A stretch of 64,000 nucleotides of DNA from Symsagittifera roscoffensis (lineage: Eukaryota; Xenacoelomorpha; Acoela; Convolutidae): the NCBI RefSeq assembly GCF_963678635.1, contig NW_026970735.1:1-64000 (forward strand), in the 5' to 3' direction. This document shows, in pieces, positions 11,767-26,581 of the stretch; position 1 is the stretch's first letter, and every line of letters starts with the position of its first letter. Both the position numbers and the translations under genes were made by a program. The notes under the pieces are model-generated. The model made no database searches, was not told where the DNA came from, and saw only the letters and a list, made by a program, of their open reading frames with translations.

Positions 11767-14700
11767 CTACTGAAAAAAATGTATAATCCAAACGAAACGG
11801 CTCTTCAGAAAAGAACAGCTACTCGTTGGTCTGAAGGACAATCAGCACTTATTAAACTCTCAACAATTTCAAAACTTCTATCAATTTTTTTCCGCAAGAA
11901 AAATTCATGACTTACTTTAAACTTCTGTGTATAAATATATAAATCATATGCGCTGGTGATTTTTTTTCAATTGCCATGACAATGCTAAATGGTCGGGTTG
12001 AAGGAGTTGATCATCTGTTTGCACAAGCAAATATGTGGTGCGTAGGAAGCGGTTTAAGACATGCTGAATTTGAATTTAAAAAGCTTTCAATAAAAAAAAT
12101 GGGAGTCAGTGTTTTCTGACGCTGCAGTTTGTTTTCACACAATTTGTCCTCAGCATATTAAAATAATTAATTTTGACCAGAATTGATTACTCCCATGCTG
12201 TTGAAATTACTCCCATGCTGACTTATCGATTACTCCCATGCTGAGATCAAACGAGTTCTCCCTGATGCTGTAAACTAGCAAACATTACTTCAAAGTATGT
12301 TACAACTGAAGACAGAAATGGAAAAAACAAATGACTTTTTTCGTCTTTGAATTTATTTAGGTTTTTCGAAAAAGTCCTGATGGAGGTTCCACTGTCTTAC
12401 TGATCTCAAAACTATCAGTAGAAAAACCATGTCAAAACTCTCTTATCATAGATACAAGGAAGTGAGTTCTAGGTACACATGAGTAGTAACTAGTACCCGG
12501 TAGCTTAATTTGAATCTTCTATAAAATGAGACAGTCAGCAGCATAGCAGCATCATAAATGGTTCAGCTGATTTTGTAAAAGTTACAGTTAAAACGAAAAA
12601 AGAATACATTCTGATTTCGTAACGCTTGCTAAATTCACGCGTAATTACTATAATGATAAATGAAGGGTTTAAAAAACTTGATTTCATTGCATTTACGGTT
12701 TTTTAAATTCATTTTGAATCGTTACGGCAATTTTATTTAAAGCTTTCAGTGACCAACCTTGTTTTGATGACCAACCTTGTTTTGATGACCAAACTTGTTT
12801 ATTCGTTTCTCATGCCTTGTCATTCAATGGGTTGAAAAGGCCTGTTGCAGGCAAATGCAGAAGGTTGGTTGCAAGAAAAAAAAATAAAACAGAATAAAGA
12901 TTCTTATCAGATTTTAGACTTTGATAAGTTGTCGAGAACAACAAACACGGACGCCGTTTTTCATGTCAATGAATTAAATTTAATTTTTTTTCCAAATTCT
13001 GAATTTTTGTTGAAAGCAATATATATCAAGACTACATGTGAGTGCCTGCAAATGTTCTTTGAGGTATTATAAGTAGGCTGAAAGACCCAACCTATGTCAT
13101 AAATACTTCACAGTCAAAGCGCCTGGTCTTATCAGAGAGAAAATTCAGCTGATGTGCAAGTGACACAAAAAGAGCAGAAATTTATTTTATTTAATTAAAA
13201 AAAAATTGATTATATTTTTTTTTCAGAAAAATTATTGAAGTTATTCGTGCCAAAGAAAGGATAAACTAATCATCAAAACTATCATCAAGTGCTTAAACTG
13301 TAATTTGCGGTACTGAAAAATTTGTAGAATCCAAACGAAACGGCTGTTCAAAAAAGAACAGCTACTCGTTGGTCTGTAGGACAATCAGCACTTATTAATC
13401 TCGCAACAATTTCAAAATTTTTATCGAATTTTTTCCGCAAGAAAAACTAATGATTTACTTTAAACATCTGTGTATAAATATATTATTCATATGCGCTTGT
13501 GATTTATTTTTAATTGCCATGACAATGCTAAATGGTCGGGTTAAAGGAGTTGATCATCTGTTTGCACAAGCAAATCTGTGGTGCGTAGGAAGCGGTTTAA
13601 TAAATGCTGAATTTGAATTTAAAAAGAAGACAATGAAAAAAAGGGAGTCAGTGTTTTCTGACGCTGCAGTTTTTTCATACAATTCGTCCTCAGAATATTA
13701 AAACAATTAATATTGACCAGAATTGATTACTCAATGCTGTTTAAAACTCTACAAAAAATAATTTAGAATAAATTCTGCTTTAATTTTTGTATCAGAGGTA
13801 AAGCTGAGCTTCACACCACTTGCAATACAACAATTATAAAACGAGTTCTCCCTGACGCTATAAACTAGCAAACATAACTCCAAAGTATGTTACAATTGAA
13901 GACAGAAACGGAAAAATAAGCGTATGCAAAATAGATTACATAATTTGGAAACTAAGTTAAACTAAAATTAAGACTACATTTGAGTGCCTGCGAGTGTTCT
14001 TTGAGGTACTATAAGTAGGCTGAAAGACCCAACCTATGTCATAGTAACTTCACAGTCAAAGCGCCTGGTCTTATCAGAGAGAATATTTCACTGCTGTGCG
14101 GGTGGCACAAAAAGCGCAGCATTTATATTTTTTAATTAAAAAAAATGTTTAAGTTTTTTTTTCGTAAAAATTGTTGAAGTTGTTTGTGCCAAAGAAATGA
14201 TAAACTAATCATCCAAGCTATCATCATGTGCTTAAACTGTAATTTGGGCTACTGCAAAGTTTGTAGAATCCAAACGAAACGGCTCTTCAAAAAAGAACAG
14301 CTACTCGTTGGTCTGTAGGACAATCAGCACTTATTGATCTCGCAACAATTTCAAAATTTCTATCGAATTATTTTCCGCAAGAAAGATTCTTGATTTAATT
14401 TTAACATCCCTGTAGAAATATATAATTCATATGCGCTTGTAATTTATTTTCAGTTGCCATGACAATGCTAAATGGTCGGGTTAAAGGAGTTGATCATCTG
14501 TTTGCACAAGCAAACCTGTGGTGCGTAGGAAGCGGTTCAAGAAATGCTGAATTCGAATTTAAAGAGGGGCAATGAAAAAAAAAGTGGGAGTCAGTATTTT
14601 CTGACGCTGCAGTTTTTTTCATATAATTTGTCCTCAGAATATTAAAATAATTAATATTGACCAGAATTGATTACTCCCATGCTGTTTAAAATTCTACAAA

Positions 14701-17700
14701 AAAATGTTTTAGAATAATTTCTGCTTCATTTTTTGTATCAGAGGTAAAGCTGAGCTTCACACGATTTGCGATACAACAATTATAGAACGAGTTCTCCCTG
14801 AAGCTGTAAACTAGCAAACAAAACTTCAAAGTATGTTACAATTGAAGATAGAAATGGAAAAACAAGTGACTTCATTCGTCTTTGAATTTATTTAGATTTT
14901 TCAAAAAAAATCCTGATGGAGGTGCCACTGTCTTACTGATCTCAAAAGTACTGCCGGACATTTAAAGGAAAAATAGCGGAAAATTAGCCATCAGTATCGA
15001 AACTGAGATCCAATAAGCTGATTAGCAACCAAAAACCTTGTCAAATAACATATTGGAAAGAAATTAATGTAATTCCCACACATGATCCACGGTAGCTATA
15101 TGAATAGCGTATGCAAAGTAGACTACATTATTTGGAAACTAAAGTGACAAAGCTTGCGTGGATAAGCATGAATCCGTAAAACTAGCAGTATAAAAACCAT
15201 GTCAAATCTCTCTTATCATAGATACAAGGATATGAGTTCTAGGTACAGCATGAGTAGTAACTAGTACCCGGTAGCTTATTTTGAATCTTCTGCAAAATGA
15301 GACATTCAGCAGCATAGCAGCATCATAAATGGTTCAGCTGATTTTGTAAAACTTATTGTTAATCCGAAAAAAGAATACATTCTGATTTCGTAACGCTTGC
15401 TAATCGCAAGCGTAATTACTATAATGATAATTGAAGGGTTTAAAAAACTTGATTTGATTGCAATTATGGTTTTTTAAATTTAATTTGAATTGTTCCGGCA
15501 ATTTTTATTTAAAGCTTTCAGTGACTAACTTTGTTTTGATGACCAATCTTGTTTATTCGTTTCTCATGCCTTGTCATTCAATGTGTTGAACAGAACTGTT
15601 GCAGTCAAATGCAGAAGGATGGTTGCAAAAAAAACAAAATTTAGCAGAATAAAGATCCTCATCAAAAATTAGATTTTGACAAATTATTGAGAATAACAAA
15701 CACAGACGCCGGTTTTTCCTGTCAATGAATTAATTTTAAGTTTTTTTTTTCAAGTTCTGAATTTTTGGAATTTATATTGAAAGTAATTTATATTAAGACT
15801 ACATTTGAGTACCTGCGAGTGTTCTTTGAGGTATTATAAGTAGGCTGACAGACCCAAACTATTTCATAGTAACTTCACAGTCAAAGCGCCTGGTCTTATC
15901 AGAGAGAAAATTTCGCTGTTGTGCGGGTGGCACAAAAAGCGAAGCATTTTTTTTAATTTAAAAAAAAACTGATTACGTTTTTTTTTCGGAATAATTGTTG
16001 AAGTTGTTTGTGCCAAACAAATGATAAACTAATCATCCAAACTATCATCATGTGCCTAAACTGTAATTTGGGCTACTGAAAAATTTGTAGAATCCAAACG
16101 AAACGGCTGTTCAAAAAAGAACAGCTACTAGTTGGTCTGTAGGACAATCAGCACTTACTAATCTCGCAACAATTTCAAAATTTCTATCAAATTTTTTCCG
16201 CAAGAAAGATTCATGATTTACTTTAAACATCTCTGTAGAAATATATAATTCATATGCGCTTGTGATTTATTTTCAATTGCCATGACAATGCTAAATGGTC
16301 GGGTTAAAGGAGTTGATCATCGGTTTGCACAAGGAAATCTGTGGTGCGTAGGAAGCGGTTCAAGAAATGCTGAATTTGAATTCAAATCGGGACAATGAAA
16401 AAAAATGGGAGTCAGTGTTTTCTGACGCTGCAGTTTTTTTTTCATACAATTTGTCCTCAGAATATTAAAATAATTAATATTGACCAGAATTGATTACTCC
16501 CGTGCTGTTTAAAATTCTACAAAAAAATGTTTTTGAATAATTTCTGCTTTAATTTTTGTATCAGAGGTAAATCTGAGCTTCACACCATTTGCGATACAAC
16601 AGTTATAGAACTAGTTCTCCCTGACGCTATAAAATAGCAATTATAACTTCAAAGTATGTTACAATTGAAGATAGAAATGGAAAAACAAGTGACTTCATTC
16701 GTCTTTGAATTTATTTAGATTTTTCAAAAAAATCCTGATGGAGGTGCCACTGTCTTACTGATCTCAAAAGTACTGCCGGAAGAATCTTACTGATCTCAAA
16801 AGTACATTTAAAGGAAAAATAGCGGAAAATTAGCCATCAGTATCGAAACTGAGATCCAATAAGCTGATTAGCAACCAAAAACCTTGTCAAATAACATATT
16901 GGAAAGAAATTAATGTAACTCCCACACATGATCCACGGTAGCTATATGAATAGCGTATGCAAAGTAGACTACATTATTTGGAAACTAAAGTGACAAAGCT
17001 TGCGTGGATAAGCATGAATCCGTAAAACTAGCAGTATAAAAACCATGTCAAATCTCTCTTATCATAGATACAAGGATGTGAGTTCTAGGTACAGCATGAG
17101 TAGTAACTAGTACCCGGTAGCTTAATTTGAATCTTCTGCAAAATGAGACATTCAGCAGCATAGCAGCATCATAAATGGTTGAGCTGATTTTGTAAAACTT
17201 ATTGTTAAACCGAAAAAAGAATGCATTCTGATTTCGTAACGCTTGCTAATCGCAACCGTAATTACTATATTGATAATTGAAGGGTTTAAAAAACTTGATT
17301 TTCAGTTTTCAGTTTTCATTATGGCCATCCTTGTGTATTCGTTTCTCGGAAAATTTTGTGTCTTGCCATTCAATGGATTGAACAGAACTGCAGAAGAATG
17401 GTTACAAGAAAGACAAAATATAACAGAATAAAATTTCTCGTGAGAATTCAGATTCTGAATGTTTATAATGAACGACAAACACGAGCGCCGGTTTTTTCAC
17501 ATCAATGAAATAATTGTAAACGTTTCTTCAAATTCCGATTTCTTGTTGAAAGGAATCTTTAAGAATACATTTGACTGCCTACGAGTGTTTTTTGAGGTAT
17601 TATAAAAAAGCTGAAAAATCCAACCTACGTCATAGTAACTTCCCAGTCTACGCATGTGGTCTTAGCAAAAAGAAATGTCAGCTGCTGTGCAAGTGGCCCA

Positions 17701-19341
17701 AAAAGCACAGACTACGTCAATTTTGTTTAAATTGAAAAAATTGATCAAATAATTTTTTCAGGAAAATGGTGCAAGTTTTTCGTGCCAACGACATGCTAAG
17801 CTAATCATCCAAAAACCGCTTCATGAACTGTAATTCATGGAATATTTTCAAATTTTATTTGGTAAAACAAGCTACTGAATAATTTTTAGAATCCAAATGA
17901 AAAGGCTGTTCAAAAAAGAATAGCTACTCGTAGTGATTTTCCTAGTGCTTTTGAATTTAAGTTTTCAAAAATTGGTGCCAGTGTGTTATTGATCTCAAAA
18001 GTACTACCGGAAATTTAAAAGAAAAAAGCGGTAAATTAGCCGACAGAGTTGAAGCCGAGATCCAATAAGCTGAAGATCAACCGAAAACATTTAAAATATA
18101 TAGGAACAGATTTTAGATAACACCCACACAGGATCCACGGTAGCTATATAAATAGCGCATCAAAGCAGACTTCATAATTTGGAAACTAAACTGACAAAGC
18201 TTGCGTCGATAACAATGAAGCCATAAAATATCAGGAGAAAATTCGTGTCAAAACTCTCTAATCATACTTCATAGAGTGTGTTCTAGATATAGCATGAGTA
18301 GTAACTAGTATCCGATAGCTAATTTCGAATTTTCATGAAAATGAGCATGTCAGCAGCATAGCAGCATCAGAAATGATTCAGCTGGTTTTGTTAAACTAGT
18401 TGTTGATCCAAAAAAGTCTATATTCTGATTTCATAACGCTTGCTAATCGCTAGCGTAAATACTATAATAAAATTGAAAAGTTTAAAAAACTTGAGTTTGA
18501 CTGCATTTATGGTTTTATTTGATTTATCTTGAATAATTTAGGCAATTTTTCATTTCATGCTTTGATGCTCTCAGTATTCACTTTGACCAATCATGTTTAT
18601 TCATTTTTCTGAAATTTTTATGCCTTGTCATTTAATGGATATAACAAAAATGTTGAAGGCGGATACAAAAGGATGTATGTGAAAAAAGACAAAAATATAA
18701 CAAAATAAAGATCCTCATCAGAAATCAGATTCTGAAAAAAATTAAGACCTACACACGCGGACATCGGTTTATTTTCAAGTCGTTAAATTTATTTCAAAGT
18801 TTATAGGTCGTTAAATTTCAATTGAAAAATTAAATTTATTTTTTACGTCGTTAACTTTATTTTAAAGTTTTCTTCAAAATCCAAACTGCTGCGGAAGGCC
18901 CACCCTATATTATAGTAATTTCCCAGTCTATGCGTGTGGTCTTTACAAAAAGAAATTTCAGCTGCTGTGCAAGAGGCACAAAAGGCGCAGACTACATTTG
19001 TTTTTGTTTAATTTAGAAAAAAATGATCATTTTTTTCAGATTAATTGTTCAAGGTATTGGTGCCGAAGAAATGCTAAGCTACCATTTAAAAACTATCTGC
19101 AAGTGCTCAAACTGTAGCTTAAGAAAACTTTTTTAAAATTTATTTGGTAATAACAAGCTACTCAATGATTTTTAGAATCCAAATGAAACGAATCCTTCGA
19201 AAAAGAATGGCTACTCGTAGGCCTGGAGGACGATCAGCTTTTAATGTTCTCGCAACAATCTCAAAATTTCTATCAAAAGTTTTCCGAAAAAAATGCATGA
19301 AATATTTTCATAAAAGAACCACATCCCAGTGCAATTCATAA
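11767..19341 (+). repeat. Complex satellite array, right part
   Basis: Continuation of the array from 6113. The landmark TGCCATGACAATGCTAAATG starts at 11972, 13515, 14455 and 16278, giving units of about 1543, 940 and 1823 bp. The unit split by the retroelement is about 1.81 kb once the insertion is removed. Beyond about 17300 the copies become divergent and shuffled: GTGGTCTTAGC is near 17656, GTGGTCTTTAC near 18930, and blocks are missing. The array fades out near 19341 (TTCCGAAAAAAATGCATG). The 13130-14080 unit is nearly identical to 570-1520, far closer than to its neighbours. Confidence 0.88.
15393..15413 (+). repeat. Conserved short hairpin of the satellite unit
   Basis: ACGCTTGC, loop TAATC, GCAAGCGT: a perfect 8-bp stem with a 5-base loop, followed by AATTACTATAAT. 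The same site in other units (near 1844, 3662, 5443, 12620, 17240 and 18440) keeps all or most of the stem, sometimes with G-T pairing. The same kind of hairpin with another stem sequence (CCTTGC-TAATC-GCAAGG) occurs outside the array near 37582. Confidence 0.7.
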
Positions 19342-21459
<2,118 letters not shown>

Positions 21460-21566
21460 AGTCCAGCAAGAAATGAGACGATGCTTAACAGAATACCGAA
21501 ACGAAAAGAGACATACTATGTATACAAGAGACTAAAACTAAATATATATTACACTTATTTAATTAT

Positions 21567-21572
21567 AATAAA
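21567..21572 (+). terminator. Polyadenylation signal of alpha-tubulin
   Basis: AATAAA 108 bp after the TGA at 21457-21459, in an AT-rich 3' flank and on the right strand. It is the nearest canonical signal. Confidence 0.55.
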
Positions 21573-22117
21573 TATGAAACAAGGATAGTCGGTTAATGTG
21601 CACGTGCCACTGAAAGTTCCGCCCACATTAATCAAAAAAATAATTCGACTAACGAGCAAAAAACGAATAAAACTTCACTTTTTTCGAATATTTCTGTAGA
21701 AAGTTTTTGATTTTTCAAAACCTGGAGTAAAATGAAGCTTCAAAACCTGGAGTAAAATTAAATTTTTCACGGCTTAAATAATAATTTTTAGTCCTGTAGA
21801 AGAAATAAGCGCTGATTTAGCAAGAAAAAGTTAAACACATCCGAAGATGAATTTCTGTGGTCTGGCCAAAAAAATGGACGCTAATCTAAACCCAAGTTCG
21901 AATTCCGCCACATTTCAGCCGATCAGGTAAAGTTAAATAAATATTTTGCAGTAAAAAACTGCTTTAAAAGTAGGATCAGCTGAGCAAACACGTGCCAGCA
22001 ACGGCAGCCACAATGAAAGCTGCAGATAGTTAACTGGTAATAATACATTTATTGTTCGTGCGGGGAGAAAACTGCTTAGCTCAAAACTTCAAACTTTTTC
22101 CATCGGTTAAAAACCAA

Positions 22118-23506
22118 ATTAAAACAGAGGCGAAGCGGAGCTTTGCAGCACTAGCGATACAACACAATCATTTAAACATAAAAAATGAAATGTAGAAAAA
22201 TCTAGGTGAAGTTTAATGTTCGCGTCTTCATAAAAGATAACAAGGGGCCCAACTAAACCTGGAGGTAGCAGTTTGATATTTTTGTAATTTGTTATACTGA
22301 TGCCGGATGAAACCTTCAAAAGTTCGACTTTGCTTGAAACTTTAGTTCTTTCTCTAGTAAAACAAATTTTTGAGAAATTGCAATCTTCCCAAACATAAAA
22401 GGTCGTGACCACTAAAGCAGAGAAGAATTCCAAAAACAGGTTTCTCGATTGAACCCAAACACTTGACCTCAGAACTGGCAGGGTAGTTTTCGAGAAAAGT
22501 AAAAAAAATTCCAAAAACGGTCAATAAATAAAAAAAAATTTTTGGACCTTTTCGCTAAACATACCTCTGTTGTTTCGATTGAACGCAAAAACTCAAGGTT
22601 TGGGGCAAAAGTTTTCGTGAAAAGTCAAATAATTTCAAAAAACGGTACAGAAACCAATTATTGATTTTTCCGAAGGTCATAATTTTTGAGCCTTAAAAAA
22701 TGTTCCGAGGTCCATTATGCAGAGGAAAGTCTCACAACCCGCTGTTTCGATTGAACCCAAAATCTAGGACTTCGGAGGGAAGTTCCTAGAAACATCAAAA
22801 AGAATAAAAAATATTTGACTATTACAAGGGCCATAACCTAGAAAACTTCGGGAGTAGCCGCTTATGCATGGGAGCTTCCCATATCCATTGAACCAAAAAT
22901 TTCAGATCTGGGAATATTTTTTGAAAAAAAAAATTCCAAAAATACGGGTCTACAATCCCCCACACCCACAGACTTTTCGAAAGCTGTAGACAGTAGAGTA
23001 AAGTGAAAAAGACTACGGGAATATGCAGGCACACGGGATAGTAGACAATCTTCCATTTGATACGCCTTTTTTGAGATTCGGTAGAGTAGTTTTCTACTGA
23101 ACTAAAAATTCGCCAAAATAACTTTCAGAAAAACTATTTAAAATCCGACTTGATAAAATGACAAATTACAGAACTTTCAATCATAGTACAAAAAGTTTAG
23201 ATGAAAATAAGAGCTAGACAACCTAAATGATATCTTTTAGAAAACGGAAAGTGAGCCGACAGAAACTAAGCCGAAAACTGCGAGTCCGAAAAAAATCAAG
23301 TTTGAAGAAATTTAATTGAAAAATTATTACTGCCAAAACGTACTCCAGTTGTTAAGTCTTAGAAGAGGTAGTTTTTTTTATAAATTTTCAACAAATTGAG
23401 TCTGTCTTGAAATTTATCATTCCTCCAAAATTCTGCGAACAAAGTTAATTACGGGAAAATTTTTTTTTACTCGATTGCAAAACTCGTTTATTGCAAGGGT
23501 AAATAG
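22118..23506 (+). repeat. Dispersed repeat, diverged copy of the hairpin-ended family
   Basis: Begins with ACAGAGGCGAAGCGGAGC near 22126, the shared start module that includes GCGAAGC-NNN-GCTTTGC, followed by CACTAGCGATACAACACAAT. It ends near 23470-23506 with ACTCGATTGCAAAACTCG and TTGCAAGGG, which resemble the family's 3' end. The interior is very diverged. It contains several versions of a phrase like TTTCGATTGAACCCAAA (near 22445, 22576 and 22745). Edges are approximate. Confidence 0.4.
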
Positions 23507-24099
23507 AATCCTGTTAATCCAAATTGATCAAACGTTTTTGATAAAAAAAACTGAGCCAAATCATGAAATCAGTCATTTGAAGAATATATTAAAATGTCAA
23601 CTTTCGAAGTAAAAAAATTTGGCCTAGACAAAACTATGATTGAAACTTTTTTGTACAAAATTAACTCAATTTGCAAAAACTGGATCAATAGATAATTTTT
23701 TATTCCGCCGGGAAATCTTGAAATTGAATGTAAATTGAAATTTCGAAATTAGAATTCCCCAACTTTACCAAGCCCAATTTACCCAAGTTTCAGCAGTTGA
23801 GTTTAAATTGAGCTCAAAAAAGCGTATATATCTAAAAGGGGTATACGACAACAGGCCGACGGGACTTCAACCTAAATGGACTAGAAGCCAGATTTAAACT
23901 TTACAAGCTCCTCAAAACCCTATTTTTCCATATGTGAAATATTAGCTTTCAGAAATTTACGCAAACTTAAGTCCATAATAATCAATATTCATGACAATGC
24001 ACGTTTTAGGAATGACATCCGGTAGTTACATCAACCAGACTTTGAAATGCATAAAATATGTATATGAAAAACGCGTTCCACGATTTTTAAATATTTTAC

Positions 24100-24270
24100 A
24101 CAGAGGCGAAGCTCCGCTTTGCAAACACTAGCGAGAACATGACAAAAAAGCAGCTTTATAAGAAAGATAGAAATAAACCTCGAAATAGTAAATCTTTGTT
24201 GTATTTACTTCGAACCTGCGACCTTGAGAATTGGAGTCTCACGCCCAGCTCTCTCGGCCACGAACACTAA
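24100..24270 (-). repeat. tRNA-derived SINE copy
   Basis: On the minus strand the head at 24269-24208 reads like a tRNA: an A-box-like GTGGCCGAGAGAGCTGG, then GCGTGAGACTC, then a B box GGTCGCAGGTTCGAAG. The element ends with the module GCTTCGCCTCTGTG near 24100. The head most resembles a leucine-type tRNA, which is an inference by eye. It would be transcribed by RNA polymerase III and mobilised by a LINE. Confidence 0.65.
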
Positions 24271-24997
24271 ACAATCGGCAAACACTAGTCATAAATAAAG
24301 CAATTACATATGCTAAAAAATTGACAATACGAAGCAGCAAAAATGGCACTTAATACAAACAACCACAATTTTGAAATATAACAAACTAAACCCATCCACA
24401 CTATTTTTGCAAGTAACAAATTGGACAGCATAAAGGCACGTTATTAATTATGCATTTCAAAAAATGCGAGATAAATTGAGTTGGAAAAATTCTGAAATCG
24501 AGTTTTTTCATTGTTATGTTGTTTGAAACAAATAGTTTTTTCGGTTCATTTGATGATTTTAAAATGCATCAACTGTGCGATTTTATTATTATGTGAATGT
24601 CAAAGCACATGCTATCAAAAAGCCGTAAGGCTGCCACCAAAATTTGCGACTTAGGTAAGAAAAAAAAGAAGTCGTACTATTTCCCAGACGCTCACTAAAG
24701 TTCGCTGGTGTAAGCAATCCTTAACATTAATTGGATTATCAAAACGTATGAACAAACCAATGTCTGGTAAAAATTCATCAAATAGAAAAAGTCGTCGAAG
24801 CAGTTTTGAAATTAATCGTATTTCCTAAGTTTTTGAGAAAATGTTCAGCTTGAAGTCGCTAATTTTACGGTTCGGCTTGAAGTCCTTTCGTCCTGTAGTC
24901 CGGCACTCACTCAAGTGAAATTATAAATGCATTAAAATGTATGAATGCACATCTGTAGTTGTTTGCATTTTAAGAATTTTTTCTACAAGCACTAAGA

Positions 24998-25033
24998 CCT
25001 ATATAAGAGTCTTCAATACGTTCATCGACTCTT
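24998..25033 (+). repeat. Repeat-borne TATA plus inverted repeat motif
   Basis: CCTATATAAGAGTCT is followed 16 bases later by GACTCTTAAA, so AAGAGTC and GACTCTT form a 7-bp inverted repeat immediately after a TATATAA. Related sites are at about 36877, 41925, 44910 and 51893, always plus strand and inside the same dispersed repeat family. It may be an internal promoter or an RNA hairpin of that family. Confidence 0.5.
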
Positions 25034-25309
25034 AAACATCAGTGATTAGACGGGCAATTATGTTAGAAATTTTCAACCGAGTAATTTGTCGATTTCTTAG
25101 CCTAATATCAAAAGGCATTCGTTCACATATCATTTTTTTTGCCTCCGTCAGAAACCACCTACTTCAACTAATTGCGTTTAACGTTTTCTAGTGTTTCCAA
25201 ATTACTTCGTGGAGTTTTGATGTTTTCTTGAGATGTACATTATGATGTTTACTTGCCTGTTAACTTTGCTTTCGTAATAAGTTTTGCAAGGTGTTTTTTT
25301 CCAATTATT

Positions 25310-25545
25310 CCAAGGAGAGCTTCGCGTCACTTGTGATACTCACAAAAACAGCATGGAAGTAGACCGACAAAAAATTGTTGAGTAAATATGGAAAACTAGG
25401 TCTAACACAATTTTCATACAATTACCCGATTTAAAACAATTTCGTGGAAAAGGATGTCAAAAACACATTGGCAAAAAAACTTCGAACCAGTTACCTAGAG
25501 GTTAAGAGTCTCACACACTAACCACTCAGCCACAGACGCTTAATA
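25310..25545 (-). repeat. tRNA-derived SINE copy, best-preserved A box
   Basis: On the minus strand the head reads GTGGCTGAGTGGTTAGTG (a good A box), GTGTGAGACTC, then ACTGGTTCGAAG (B-box core). The T-arm 3' half and acceptor end do not pair, so it is not a functional tRNA gene. The tail towards 25310 carries the degenerate end module GAGAGCTTCGCGTC seen on the plus strand. Confidence 0.65.
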
Positions 25546-26581
25546 GGCACCAAACACAAGTAAAGCAGAGAATAAATGCTATGCAATTTACAAGTCTACC
25601 GTGAAATTTCCTAATAAGTAAACAGTTAATGACCACTTTTATTTGCGAGTTAGGTTAGTGCAATTTTTGTCCTATTGTATGAAACAAATAATTCGTAATT
25701 TATAACAAATAAAAAAATTATAACAAATAAATTGTTATTCATCAATTGAAACGAAATAGCTTTGCTGCAAAAATTCCACCAACCCAAAGTAGCACTAATT
25801 TTGGAGACGTAGTTACAAAAAGATTGGACTGTTGAAGAGAAACGATTCAGCGATTTTGTTTAACTGATTAACCTGAAGAAAAATCTATGCGGATCACAAG
25901 CGTAGTGAGATGTTCTTCTGCAAACGATACCTGCGAAAAATACTGTTAGCTTTATATTCGTGATTAAGGAACTTTCATCTTTTTTATCACTTCCTTAAAT
26001 TTTCCCTGCTCATAAATTTTTGCTAGCTAGCCTACAAATGTGCGACTGGGTATGGCAAACCCCATATCAATCACGATGCAGCTTACATTGTTTTGAGTTA
26101 AAAATTGATTTTGACTTATAACTTCGTCTAATCAAAAAAACAAATCACTTCGTTATGACTTAGAGGCCTGTTTTCTCGAGATGCCTTTAACTAATGATAA
26201 TTATTTTCGTTGGAATCTCGACTGTTTTAACGTAACATGAGAAATCATCCATCAACTGAGCTTAAATGTCAAAACCTCATTAGACAAAAATGTTAATTTA
26301 TGATCACTATAAACACTTGTATGTAACTTAACAGAGATCTGATTTTGAACAATTTAATAGAAGTAAATGCGAAGAAGTTTATAAAGTCAATTAATTAAGC
26401 TATAAATTATACCTAACACCAATTTCCTCCATAAATTTAATAGTAACACCACGTTTATCTCATTAATAGTCTGTCACAGAACAACTGCCTCAAATGTACA
26501 CAAAACTTAAGTATCAATACTCTACACTAACATTCTGATTTTGACAAAATTGTAAAAAAAAACATCGTTTCTTTCATTGAT

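Larger units (their letters stand above)
23507..26581 (+). other. AT-rich spacer between tubulin and zinc-finger gene
   Basis: No ORF worth calling on either strand. It contains SINE-like copies at about 24100 and 25310 and a TATA-plus-inverted-repeat motif at 24998-25033. The remainder is unannotated AT-rich DNA, including the 3' flank of the minus-strand zinc-finger gene (26300-26581), where I see no canonical AATAAA close to the stop. Confidence 0.5.

Noticed and set aside
1-19341. CRISPR array or bacterial repeat
   Set aside because: Repeats are kilobase-sized and the window is clearly eukaryotic.
25480-25545. Functional tRNA gene
   Set aside because: A and B boxes are present but the T-stem and acceptor stem do not pair; better explained as a SINE head.
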